A DNA stretch of 64,000 nucleotides from Pleurodeles waltl (taxonomy: Eukaryota > Chordata > Amphibia > Caudata > Salamandridae): NCBI RefSeq assembly GCF_031143425.1, contig NC_090437.1:850281978-850345977 (forward strand), given 5' to 3'. A program made the translations under genes and the position numbers. Position 1 is the stretch's first letter. Every line of letters begins with the position of its first letter. Below, in pieces: positions 21,906 to 32,989 of this stretch. The notes under the pieces were generated by a model that ran no database searches, was not told where the DNA came from, and was given only the letters and a program-made list of their open reading frames with translations.

Positions 21906-23315
21906 AGTAAGTAAACTTACAAGGGGACGCATATAGGTCGATGAACCTTTTGAATCGCATGGAGTATCCTAGTCATGCAGTGAATTCTAAACCAATAATT
22001 AACATTAATAGATCAGTTTCATCATTCGAATAACCAACATTTTGAAACCCTAAACAAAAATAACCATCACTCACTGGAAAAGGTTAATGATTTTTATTCT
22101 CTATTGATTACAATTCTAGTCAAATGTTTTATTCGCCTTTTATGAATCAAAGCTTTATTGATCATCAAGAAAACATTAATCACCAGAAGAATCACAAGCA
22201 ACAAAGCAAATCATAAATCAGCACTTATCAACATTAATGGAGTAATTCAGCAATGCTAATTCGAGGCAGTCAATTGTCACTGTCAACGTCTCCCTCTGTC
22301 AGCCTACCTAACCAAGATTAGCATCAGCATGTGGGTCTTCATGCGAAAACAATTTTGGATAAAACATTCATTTGGAAAAATCCATCTAAGAGAGAAAATC
22401 TATTAAAAAACAGCACAGTTGGCACCTAGAAGGAAAGGCAATATATTTTGTCAGTCACATTTTCATAGCTACCTATCCAAGATGGATCAGCAGTCTTCAT
22501 CTCCAGGTCATCAATGGTCCGCAAAGTATAAGGCTCACAGAGTGTAAGCCCAATTATCAGCACTTCGGACAGCATCTCCTGACGTCATCGACTTTCTCCT
22601 TTCCGCTCTGATTTTACTCCCCTCGTCATTACTTTTTATTAGGGTCTCTCAGTCCGTCCCACTAATTGCTAATTGGTTAACCTTATCAGAAGTTATGACT
22701 CTAACCTATAGTTTTTGTTTACCGAATCTAACTTTCTGCTTAGGCTTCAAGTTCCATTAATTTGATTGGTCCATCTGCTGATGAGAGCATCATCCGGCTC
22801 TTCAGGTAACAAAATTGTTGCATACAAGTTTTTAGTCAGTGGCTCTATTGTCCAAGTCTTAGGAAAGTGCATTTAGCCTACACTACACATAATTGTATCA
22901 AATTGTCTTCATCATCTCCTACCCGCTGGTACATTCGCAGAATGTTCTAGCAGAGCCATCTGAACTCTGCACAGTACAAGGTCCTTTACTCCGGTTACCA
23001 GTCCTCGCAAGCCTCGTTGAGTCTTCATGTTATAAGCAGGCAAGGCCCAGTGAAACCAGGCCTTTGGTTCGGCTAAGTTAAGCATGCAAATTTAATACAA
23101 AACATAGGTTATACATCCAGTTATGATATATTAATGCATTTTACATACATTTTCTCATTATTTAGCATCTTGTTAACACACATGATGACCACTCCCGGTG
23201 GGCACATTTTGCTTACACACGTTATTTTCTAATATCAGTGTCTCTATTGAATTTTCTCATTAATAAAAACGCATTAATCATTAGAAATTTCTTATATTAG
23301 CATATCTGCTTCATC
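21906..23315. repeat. Unclassified 1.4-kb insertion inside the left array
   Basis: The GC-rich array stops at about 21,905 and resumes at about 23,316 in the next module (CACCCCCCAAAGGAGGCAAT, matching the earlier CACCCCCATAGGGGGCAAT). The intervening DNA is AT-rich and has no recognisable coding region. TTTATT near 22,151 would be a minus-strand polyadenylation signal, so an antisense LTR or SINE-like insertion is possible. No target duplication could be defined. Confidence 0.5.
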
Positions 23316-23601
23316 ACCCCCCAAAGGAGGCAATATATTCTATGTCATTTCTGCCCCCCTTGGGGGCAGATTGCCCGTTTTTTGTTTAGGCCCATCTGCC
23401 CCAAAGCAGAGAACACTAGACACGAGGGAAAATTAAAAAATGGTTGGTGGCGGGGTGTTTGTCTACTGGCAAAGTATTTGCATTTATGATAACAGTTTAT
23501 TTCTTCTTTTTGTGCTAGTTCAAAGCTTTTGCTTCCTTTGCTGTGGCTTATTGCAGTTTTGGCAGTGTTTGTCCTGCGGTATGCGTAGTTGCATGTTTTA
23601 G

Positions 23602-23765
23602 GTAAGTAAATACGTTTACTACAAAGGAGTATTGTTGCCATGCATGAATGACATGTTCGTAGGTGGTGTACTGAATGCAGGATTGTGTGTGAAATTGTCC
23701 TTAGATTTATGCACAATAATTATTGTGTTGTCTTATGTCTAATTTGCTTTTTTTTCTCTTTTTAG
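23602..23765 (+). other. Predicted 5'-UTR intron of the piggyBac transposase gene
   Basis: A strong donor, AG|GTAAGT, lies at 23,601-23,607. A pyrimidine tract ending TTCTCTTTTTAG lies at 23,754-23,765. Removing the 164 bp leaves a leader joining towards the ATG at 23,954. This is prediction from splice-site form only. Confidence 0.35.
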
Positions 23766-23953
23766 TGGGATATTATTGGTGATTGCTGTGGCTGTGCAGA
23801 GTAGTTGCTGGTGAGTCAAGCTTTTTCGGGCAAGTGAGCGGTATAGTTTTTGAGTTTATAACTGCTAGTGATAAAGCTACACTTTGTTACTTATCTTACA
23901 CAGTGCTGGTTGTTGGTGGTGCATTTGTCCAGTTAATTTTTGGAGGAAGGATC

Positions 23954-25735
23954 ATGGCTAGCCGTAGGGTGACTGCTCAGCAGGTTGTTGGTGTGCTTTT
24001 TGAGTCATCTTCTGACCATGATTATGAGACTGACTCTGCATCTGAGGCAGAGGAGGAAGTGCAAGATTCTGGAAGTGAATTTTCTGTCAGAGAGGAATCA
24101 TCTGATAATGAAGCCACTCTCAGTGCTGATGAAGGGCCTGTTTTAGTGGAGGACACTGATGTGCTAATGGTGCAGGAGCCAGCGGCTGAAAGGCTTCCCA
24201 TTGGAAGACCTGACACATGGGTTCCACCAAACATGGTGCAGCCACAGTTGCCTGCATTTACTGGTTTCCCAGGGTGTCGAGTTAATATGGAAAACTTTTT
24301 GCCCGTCAACTTTTTTGAGTTGTTTATGGACAATATATTTTTGGAAGAGATTGTTGAGCAGACTAATTTGTATGCAGAGCAGTTTTTGAGGGACAACGCT
24401 GCCAGACTTAGGCCACACTCTAGAGCTAGCCGGTGGATTCCCACAAATCTGGAAGAGTTGAAAAAGTTATTGGGTTTAACTTTTTTAATGGGGCTGATAA
24501 GGAAGCCATCACTGTCTTCATATTGGTCTACTAGTCCCTTGATGGCAATTGCTAAATTTCCTGCCATCATGAGTCGTAACCGGTATGAGCTTCTTCTTTG
24601 GATGTTGCATTTTGTAGATAATGCTTTGCCACAAGATCACCCTGATTCTGACCGTCTTTTTAAGATTAGACCTGTCCTTGATCATTTGGTAGATCGGTTT
24701 TCAGAGATCTATGTTCCAGGCAAAGAAATATCTGGTCCTGTTCAAGGGTCGTTTGGTTTTTAGGCAGTACATTCCTAGCAAGAGGGCATGGTATGGAATT
24801 AAGATGTATGTGCTGTCTGAAAGTTGTACAGGATATGTTTATAATTTCCGGGTCTACACTGGTAGGGATTCCAATATTGACCCCCCTGGTTGTCCACCCA
24901 CTTTTGGAGTTAGTGAGAAAATTGTGTGGGAACTTGGTAGACGACTGTTTAACAAAGGTCACCATTTATATGTAGATAACTTCTACACTGGAGATCAGTC
25001 GTTCAAGGAGTTGTTCAGAATGGACACTGTTGCTTGTGGCACAATCCGCTCTAATCAGAAAGGCTATCCAAGAGAGCTTGTCTGTAAAAAACTTGAGAAG
25101 GGACAGTGCAGTGCCCTGCAGAATGATGAGCTGCTAGCTCTGAAATTTGTAGACAGGAGAGATGTGTACATGCCAACTACCATCCATGATGAGAGTACTT
25201 CACCTGTGGCTGTTTCTGTTCAAGTTGCTGAAGTGCGCAAACCTGTCTGCATTTTAGACTATAATAAGCACATGGGTGGTGTTGATAGAGTAGATCAGAG
25301 GTTGGAACCTTACACTGCTGCTCGTAAGTCTTATGTTTGGTAAAAGAAATTAGCGGTTCACCTGTTCCACTTGGCAACTTTTAATGCTTATGTTGTGTTC
25401 AAGGATAGTTCACCAGAGTCAAGGATGACATTTGTGAAATTTCAGGAGTCTATCATAGCGAGCTTTGTTGTGCTGGAACAAGCAAGAGTTCCTAGAGAAG
25501 CAGTGGTGGAGGATGTGGCTAGACTGAAAGATCGTCACTTTGCTGAGCACATTCCTCCCACGGCCCCAAAAAACTTTCCTGCTAAGAGATGTAGAGTCTG
25601 TGCTCGAAGAGGTATCAGGAAGGAGACTAGGATATACTGCCATGTTTGTCCTTCAAAGCCTGGGCTGTGTGTGGGTGGCTGTTTCAGGACCTACACACAC
25701 ATAGAAGAATTATTGGGAAATTCCGTGAGCTTAAA
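23954..25735 (+). pseudogene. piggyBac transposase pseudogene
   Basis: Encodes a DDE/D cut-and-paste transposase that excises and inserts at TTAA. I take the ATG at 23,954 (MASRRVTAQQVV), because the acidic N-terminus (SSDHDYETDSASEAEEE) follows at once. The DDE_Tnp_1_7 core runs from FFELFMDNIFLEEIVEQTN (about 24,315) onward. The strand-transfer core is broken near 24,735: a small deletion shifts frame between GKEIS and LVLFKGRL and removes the VDE that carries the first catalytic Asp. The second Asp (LYVDNFYTGD, about 24,970) and the third/fourth (GGVDRVDQ, about 25,275) remain. A TAA follows SYVW at 25,341. The C-terminal cysteine-rich finger (CRVCARRG ... CHVC ... CVGGC) survives to about 25,680. 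It is dead through a deletion plus a stop. Confidence 0.9.
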
Positions 25736-25889
25736 CTGCTGTTTTATATTTTTATATGTTCAGTTTCACAGTTGGCATTACTGTCATGTATCCAGTTAGA
25801 GCTTTTGTGTTTGTGTTTGTAGTTTTGTACTTATTATTATTAGTGCTTTCTTTGTTGTTTAAAAACAAACAAAAAGTGATGGTGGTGTG

Positions 25890-26007
25890 TGTGGGGTGGT
25901 GCTTGGCTGGCGGTGTGCGTGGGGTGGCGCTTGGCTGGCGGTGTGAGTGGGGTGGCGCTTGGCTGGCGGTATGCGTGGGGTGGCGCTTGGCTGGCGGTGC
26001 CAGCCAA
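25890..26007. repeat. 28-bp minisatellite, four copies, ending in a hairpin
   Basis: GCTTGGCTGGCGGT recurs exactly every 28 bp at 25,901, 25,929, 25,957 and 25,985, with TGCGTGGGGTGGC between copies. The last copy runs into its own reverse complement (TTGGCTGGC-GGT-GCCAGCCAA), a perfect 9-bp stem. It lies 3' of the transposase frame, inside the piggyBac element. Confidence 0.92.
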
Positions 26008-26599
26008 ACGCCAGTCCGCAAACTCCTCAGCTGGTATGATTGCTATATCAGGCATGTGGGCATATGAAAGTGATGAGCCCTTGAGTGGCGCTGTCTTTCG
26101 ATGCGAGTGTTGTAATGTGCTGGGCCCATGGCTGGCAGCGTGAATGGTCTTGTGCATGTCATGTATGGAAGGTGTGTGAATGGACTGTAAAGAGGTTGGT
26201 ACCTTGCTGTGGCTTTACAGCACACGAGCTGTGAGTCATTGGTTCCGTTTTTTGGCCTTTGAGTTATTAAGAGTGCATTTCATTTTTGTGAAATCTCTTG
26301 TCAATAAAATTGGTCCACTGAACCATCACTCACCCTCGTGCCAAATCCAACCAATATGTGTGGTAAAAATGACCAAACCTGCTCCACTGTAATCAGGCTT
26401 TGCAGCACACCTGTGACACGCTAGGTGTCTCGAGTAGGACCCCGACGATGAAGCATGCCACCACCTTGGTTGGTGGGTGAGGGGTCTTTTTAACATAACC
26501 AAAGTGTGTTTCTTTTCACAATTTTAGTGTTTGGAACATCACATAAGTAGGTGGACACATCAAAATGATCTAATGCAAAACTGTTTGGGGGGGCACCTA

Positions 26600-28090
26600 T
26601 GTTTTTGGTCCCGGGTGGAGCCTTCATCTAGGGAAACCTACCAAACCCAGACATGTTATAAAAAATAGACACCCCAAGGAGTCCAAAGAGGTGTGGCTTG
26701 CCTGTATCCTCCAACATTTTCTTACCCAGACTACTCTGCAAACCTCAAAATTTGCTTAAAAAAGCATATTTTCCCCACTTTTCTTTGTAGGATCACCGAT
26801 GCGGCACACATTTCCTACCACCCACTATCAAGTCGCTGTGCTATCCCCTCAATCTCTACAGGTTTTTGGCAGTTTTCTGTTGCAGGCACCTGGGCCACCC
26901 AACAAGTGAGGTGTAATTTTGATCGGGGGACTGGGGGGAACGCTGGGTTGAAGGAAATTTGTGGCTCCTCTCAGATTCCAGAACTTTCTGTCACCGAAAT
27001 GAGAGGAAAAGGTGTTTTTTGGGCCAAATTTTGAGGTTTGCAAAGGATTCTGGGTAACAGAACCTGGTCAAAGCCCCACAAGTCACCCCATCTTGGATTC
27101 CCCTAGGTGTCTAGTTTTCAAAAATGTGCAGGTTTGCTAGGTTTCCCCAGGTGCCTGCTGAGCTAGAGGCCAAAATCCACAGCTAGGCACTTTGTAAAAA
27201 ACAGCTGTTTTGTTTGTGAAAGTGTGATGTGTCCACGTTGTGTTTAGGGGCATTTCCTTTCGCGGGCGCTAGGCCTACCCACAAAAGTGAGGTACCATTT
27301 TTATCGGGAAACTTGGGGGAATGCTGGGTGGAAGGAAATTTGTGGCTCCTCTCAGATTCTAGAACTTTCTGTCACCGAAATGAGAGGAAAAAGTGTTTTC
27401 TTTTGGCCAAATTTTGAGGTTTGCAAAGGATTCTGGGTAACAGAACCTGGTCAGAGCTCCACAAGTCACCCCATCTTGGATTCCCCTAGGTCTCTAGTTT
27501 TCAAAAATGCACAGGTTTGGTAGGTTTCCCTAGGTGCCGGCTGAGCTAGAGGCCAAAATCTACAGGTAGGCACTTTGCAAAAAAAACCTGTTTTCTGTCC
27601 AAATTTGTGATGTGTCCACGTTGTGTTTTGGGGCATTTCCTTTCGCTGGCGTTAGGCCTACCCACACAAGTGAGGTACCATTTTTATCGGGAGACTTGGG
27701 GGAACGCTGGGTGGAAGGAAATTTGTGGTTCCTCTCAGATTCCAGAACTTTCTGTCACCGAAATGAGAGGAAAAAGTGTTTTTTTTGTGGCCAAATTTTG
27801 AGGTTTGCAAAGGATTCTGGGTAACAGAACCTGGTCAGAGCCCAACAAGTCACCCCATCTTGGATTCCCCTAGGTGTCTAGTTTTAAAAAATGCGCAGGT
27901 TTGGTAGGTTTCCATAGGTGCCGGCTGAGCTAGAGGCCAAAATCTACAGATAAGCGCTTTGTAAAGAACATGTCAGATTTCAATGTAAAAATGTGATGTG
28001 TCCTTTTTCTATTTCCTGTCGCGAGCAGTAGACCTAACCACGAAAGTGAGTTACCATTTTTATCGGGAGACTTGGGGGAACACAAAAGAA
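26600..28090. repeat. Right-arm array of the piggyBac element: 382-bp units plus one inverted unit
   Basis: Direct units are phased by GATTCTGGGTAACAGAACC at 27,049, 27,431 and 27,812 and by TTTCTGTCACCGAAATGAGA at about 26,986, 27,368 and 27,751, so the period is about 382 bp. Just over three units run from about 26,840 to 28,090, the last truncated. At 26,600-26,790 the related words appear reversed (GGGAAACCTACCAAACC; CTGCAAACCTCAAAATTTGC), so the first unit is an inverted, diverged copy. The repeated open frames are artefacts of the array. Confidence 0.88.
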
Positions 28091-29418
28091 CAAAACAAGT
28101 TTTATTGCCCCTTGTCTTTCTCTACATTTTTTTCCTTCCAAATGTAAGGCAGTGTGTAAAAAAGACATCTATTTGAGAAATGCCCTGTAATTCACATGGT
28201 AGTATGGGCACCCCAGAATTCAGAAATGTGCAAATAACCACTGCTTCTCAACACCTTGGCCCTCATTACGACCTTGGCGGGCCAATGCGCCGTGACTCCC
28301 CATACCGCCATCCTTTTCCTGGCGGTTCAAACTGCCAGGAAAAGGCTGGCGGTAGGGGGACTCGTAATCCCCTGGGCAGTGCTGCTAGCAGCGCTGCCCT
28401 GGGGGATTACTACCGCCGGGGCCATTGTGACGGGAAACCGCCAGCCCCGGCGAACCGCCAGCCTGTTGGCGGTGCTTCCGTCATAACAGCCCTGGCGGTC
28501 TTGGACTGCCAGGGTTGTAATGACCCCCCTTATCTTGTGCCCATTTTGGAAATACAAAGGTTTTCTTCATACCTATTTTTCACTTTTAATATTTCAGCAA
28601 ATTAATTACTGTGTACCCGGTATAGAATGAAAACCCATTGCAAGATGTAGCTCATTTATTGGCTCTTGGTACCTAGGGTTCTTGATGAACCTACAAGCCC
28701 TATATATCCCCACAACCAGAAGAGTCCAGCAAACGTAACGGTATATTGCTTTAAAAAATCTAACATCACAGGGTAAAGTTACAGAGTAAAACGTGGAGAA
28801 AAGTGGCTGTTTTTTTCACCTCAATTTAAATATTCTTTTATTTAAGCTGTTATTTTCTGTAGCAAACACTTGTAGGATTTACACGAATGACCCCTTGCTG
28901 GATTCAGACTGTTGTCTACTTTTCAGAAATGTTCACCCAGCATTGGTTTCTCACCCATTTCTGTCACTAACTGGAGGGAGGCTGAAAGCACAAAAAATAG
29001 TGAAAATGGGGTATGTCCCAGTATAATGTCAAAATTGTGTTATAAAATGCGTTTTTCTAATTCAACTCTGCCTGCTCCTGAAAGCTGTGAAAAAGGTGAT
29101 TTTACCACTGCAGACTCTTGTTGATGCCATTTTCAGGGAAAAAACCACAAGCCTTCTTCTGCAGCCGTTTTTTCACCATTTTTTTTGTAAAAACGAAATC
29201 TTTGCTGTATTTTGGCAAATCTCTTGGTCTCCTTCAGGGCAACCCACAAAGTCTGGGTACCTCTAGAATCCCTAGGATGTTGGGAAAAAAGGACGGAAAT
29301 TTGGCATGGGTAGCTTATGTGGAGAAAAAGTTATGAGGGCCTAAGCGCAAACTACCCCAAATAGCCAGAAAAAGGCTTGCCACCTGAGGGGGAAAAGGCC
29401 TGGCAGCGAAGTGGTTAA
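28091..29418. other. piggyBac right arm, non-coding
   Basis: No gene is visible. The segment runs from the end of the 382-bp array to the terminal inverted repeat at 29,418 and is interrupted by the MITE at 28,258-28,528. Confidence 0.6.
28258..28528. mobile_element. MITE, 271 bp, with 3-bp target duplication
   Basis: The left end GGCCCTCATTACGACCTTGG and the reversed right end GGGGGTCATTACAACCCTGG form imperfect terminal inverted repeats. The trinucleotide CTT at 28,255-28,257 is repeated at 28,529-28,531. The interior is GC-rich and built of many GGCGGT/ACCGCC words that can fold back. There is no coding capacity. A 3-bp duplication suits a PIF/Harbinger-type MITE, although CTT is not the usual TWA, so the superfamily is left open. 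Confidence 0.8.
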
Positions 29419-31879
29419 TTGGGATGTGTTACCATGGTATGACAGTTGTTGCTTCTCATCAGGGTCATGATATTGTGGTTTCATGCAGCGTACCTAACAC
29501 AACAGTTCAGTATATCCAGATCTATGTCACACAGCATTTGCACACACATACTTTGCTTCATTGTATTGTTTCAGATAACTTGCTCCTGTCTAAGTGAGGC
29601 TGCCAGCTGTACATGAGTGCAGTCCCAAGATGTTAGGACATCTTGCTGTAGCAGAGATGTTTGTCTGTGGGTGTCCAAGATGAACTCTATATGCTGCTTA
29701 CTCACTTTCTGCAAAGCATCCACAAATTAGAACAGTGTTTTAATAAAGGGTGACTAAAGGTGGACTGAGAAATGCCACACACCAATCCTACTGTTTGCTC
29801 TGTGGAGTCTGTTGCAAAGACTTTTAGCACTGATAGCAGTTTCAGGAAGGGGGATAGCAGTGGATCCCTCTGTTGGGCTCCAGTGTATTTGTAATGATGA
29901 AACTATGTTTGGTATGGTGCCATATCGAGCCTGTGTATCCTCTGGCTCTCAAGCTGACTCATGTTTGTGGGTTCTAGCCTTACTCTGTCAGGCCTTGCTG
30001 TCATCCTCCATTGCTGGCCTATATGAAGTCATTTATTGGTAGCCTTGTTTCCATCCTCATGCTGCATGGTTTGTCGTAGCAGAACATGGATCTGGAATAG
30101 CATGATATAGTGGTCTAGCAGTGCTGCATCTGTGGTAATGTACTGCAGAAACAAAATGTGAGCTGCTGAAATCAACCTGTGAGAGCTTCACATATCCATG
30201 GCTGTTTATGTAGTTCTGGCCATGTGTGCAGGTATGTGTGAGATTTTCTTTTCCATCTCAAAAGGTGTATGTACTGTGTTTTCTTGCAATCCTGAAGGGA
30301 TTTTTATGTGCTATTTTCCATTTGCATTTAATGACCACTTATTTAAGACGTGTTATTTTTTGCATGTAGTAAATATCATGTGCAGTAAATAGCACATACA
30401 TTAATTAGCATACATGGACTAGGGCAATGCAGTATTTAGTACATGTGCTAAATATCAGATCTTTTGCTAACTCGTTATCATACTATCCATTAAGATCACT
30501 ATGACACTATTTACCCCAGCACGCAGTAGTTACCACTACTCATAATCATACCATCCTCATAATATCATCATCATTATCACAATCATGCCAATACTCATAA
30601 CTCATAACCTGGGATCATCAACGATGAGTGTCACACTTTTTTATAGCCTGTAAGACATCTGGATTCTACCCATGCATACACTCATTGTTTTCACTTTTCA
30701 GCCTCTGTTTTTTTTTTACCTCTGCTGGGACTTAGGCTCCATTAATAGTGTCACCAATTGTGAATTCCTATATAACTTAGGTGGAATGGAGCTGCAATCC
30801 CCAGGGTCCAACTTGTAAGATAATGTCGGCTGCTGTGGTCAAATGGGATAAAAGGATCTGAGTCTGTGACATGTGTTAAGGCATGTGTGCGCAAATTATG
30901 GTACTCAAAGGAGCTACATCATGTGTAGAGTGTTTTTCCCATAGTGAATTTTATGTTTAAAATATATAACACTATAACCTTGAATTGACTCGTAAAAGGG
31001 TCAGAGTCTCTAACTTGTAGACAATCTGCTGAGCTCAAAATGCGTACCTAAGGTTAGATTTACTCCAAACGAATGCCTTAATTTATTTGTGTAAGATTAT
31101 ATTTTTCTGAGCCACCTATTACAACAATTCATCTTTTAAATTGTCTGGCAGAGTGGAGTAATTACTGTGTCCCACTATGAAGCAGACGGCATGTGAAATG
31201 CCCCAGTGAACAACAGACCCTGCTGGAGCAAGTGGAGGTGCAATTCCCACAGCTGCTCACCAGCTCCTTTGTTTCATTTGATTTATTTGCTTGATTTTAG
31301 TTCTTTCCTGTTTTGTCTATCACTATTTGTTTTTGTCAACTTCTAACTCCCATCAGTGTATGCGTCATTGGGCCCTTTATTTATGTGAGCTTTTGGTGGG
31401 TGTAAATAGCATTGGTCACTGTTGCCTGCAGCTTTTGCCTGTGTCGTCTGCTCTCTTACAGTTTGGGTATAAATACAAAAATAACAATGTGATCTGTGGA
31501 AGGTTTGAATTAATCTCAGCCACAGTTAATTAATCAAGGCTAGAATTTCTGATAAACAGATTAAATAATCTGAGGAACTCAGTCCATTTGGGCTTCACCT
31601 GTTCATTCCACTGTCTTCTCTGTGGTTTTAGGAGTTAGCACTTGAGTTTTTATTGGGAGCATGACATGTGTCAACCATTTTCTGCCTACTTAAATACACC
31701 GGAAGTGCATGCAAGCAGCAGGTGCACCAAACACGGAAGATGCTGCCTCTTTTGGTACAGAGATTAGCTCTTTTAAGTATATGAGATTTTCACCCCACAA
31801 CCTTATGGTTCTACACCGTAGAACCCTCGTGCCTCCTCAAGACTTAACCAGATGGCACCAGAGAGAAAAAAACGGAAAA
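29419..31879. other. No recognisable gene
   Basis: Non-coding, with no clear element boundary. An ATC/TCA-rich imperfect microsatellite lies at about 30,535-30,620. Sequence just left of 31,880 may still belong to the outer L1 (L1-C), but I cannot read conserved motifs there. Confidence 0.4.
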
Positions 31880-32263
31880 ACATCACCCAACAGATAAACT
31901 ACCTTTTTCTCTAATCCTCATAATTACTATTCCCAAATAGATTATTTATTAATATCCTGTAATTTAATTAATTCAGCTTATCACCCTATTATTCATATTA
32001 TTGATTTTTCTGATCTTGGGCTCATTTCTTTTGTTTTACAACTTGACTCTACTCAACAATCTAAACGTAGATGGAGTATGAATGTGAATGTTGCCCTAAA
32101 TGACAATAATAAACCAAAACTTTGATCTGCTATACACTACTATTTTACTTTTCATTTAAAAGGTTCTATCACTGGGATGCAATCAAAGGGTATATCAGAG
32201 GTGTAACCATATATATTATGGCTCAAGATAATAGGTAACGTAACTCTAAACTTAAAGATTTAG
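31880..32263 (+). pseudogene. L1-C ORF2, end of endonuclease domain
   Basis: A decayed piece of the apurinic/apyrimidinic-like endonuclease of ORF2. It reads roughly as SQIDYLLISCNLINSAYHPI, then SDLGLISFVLQLD in the place of the usual SDHxPvxl block, so the catalytic His of SDH is lost. The linker (KRRWSMNVALNDNN) follows. It ends at the 16-bp target sequence AAACTTAAAGATTTAG (32,248-32,263) where L1-B is inserted. ORF2 continues at 47,578. Confidence 0.65.
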
Positions 32264-32989
32264 GGGGGCGTGGCCAAGATGGCGGCGTGAGCGTTTGTCC
32301 GAGCTCCGCTGCCCAGGCCTCAGAGATCGCCTTGCGACCCCGGATTTTGATGGCCCGGGGTGCCTTGGTTTAGCGGCCGGTGCTGGGGAGCAGCGGGTGC
32401 CCCGAAGGGAGTCGGGGACGCCCACAGCAGCGAGGGGTGACGGCGCGGAGCGGCGAGGCCTGAGCCCGCGCTCGTTGTTAGCGGGTGCGGTGCGTGGCGG
32501 ATCGGGCCGCGTGGTGAGCCCTGGGCCCGGCAGTCCGCCGGCCGTCCGTGGAGACGCAGCAGTGGCCCAGGAGGGTCCTGCGGTGCTGGAGCACAACAGG
32601 GACCCTGCCGGGGGGTCGGTGCGGAGCGAGCGCCGGGGGCCCCTGGAGGCCGGCGTGGTCGTCTTGCTTGGCCCCCCTGGAAGGTGGGCCTCTCGGCGAG
32701 ATAGTGTGCAGACCGGAGCATTCCTGGGTTGCTCCTGCTCTGGGGTTGGGGAGCCTAAAGCGGCACGGAGGGGCTGGGCCACTAATCGGCGGTGCGGTCG
32801 GCCCGCAGTGGCCCTACCTGGAGCTGGGGGAAGCCGGTGAGCGGCGATTGGCCTGAGAGAGTCGGGGAGCAGAGAGGCCCGTGGCTGTTGGCTGGAACAC
32901 GAGGCCTAAGGTGGCCTGGTCCCACGGAGGACAACACGAGGAGGCCCCTGCTGGGGTGATTGCACGGTCACAGTAGGGGGCCAGGTGTG
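32264..32989 (+). promoter_or_regulatory. L1-B 5' UTR / internal promoter with YY1-type site
   Basis: A CpG-rich leader of about 726 bp. CAAGATGGCGGC at about 32,275-32,286 matches the canonical YY1 binding motif and sits within about 25 bp of the element's 5' end, as in mammalian L1 promoters, where YY1 sets the start site. The long open frames on both strands here are GC-rich artefacts. Regulation by YY1 is inferred from the motif and its position. Confidence 0.7.

Larger units (their letters stand above)
21018..29418 (+). mobile_element. Complete piggyBac-superfamily transposon, about 8.4 kb, non-functional
   Basis: The left end is TTAACCCCTTGCTCGCCATGG at 21,018. The right end read in reverse is TTAACCACTTCGCTGCCAGG from 29,418. 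These are short related inverted termini beginning with the TTAA that piggyBac elements duplicate. Between them lie a left GC-rich tandem array, a transposase gene in the plus direction, a minisatellite, a right array of 382-bp units and a MITE. The element is far longer than a minimal piggyBac (about 2.5 kb) because of the arrays and at least two insertions. The transposase is broken, so the copy could move only if supplied in trans. Confidence 0.82.

Noticed and set aside
21302..21907. Open frames of 126-140 codons rich in Gly, Pro and Trp
   Set aside because: They track the GC-rich tandem repeat of the piggyBac left arm and repeat with its period.
25890..26000. Possible CRISPR-like regular repeat
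   Set aside because: Units are contiguous with no unique spacers, and the genome is clearly eukaryotic.
25752..26157. Histidine/alanine-rich minus-strand and Trp/Gly-rich plus-strand open frames
   Set aside because: Produced by the 28-bp minisatellite.
32252..32856. Long overlapping GC-rich open frames on both strands (up to about 180 codons)
   Set aside because: They lie in the CpG-rich L1-B 5' UTR, overlap in several frames and show no domain. Low stop frequency is a composition effect.
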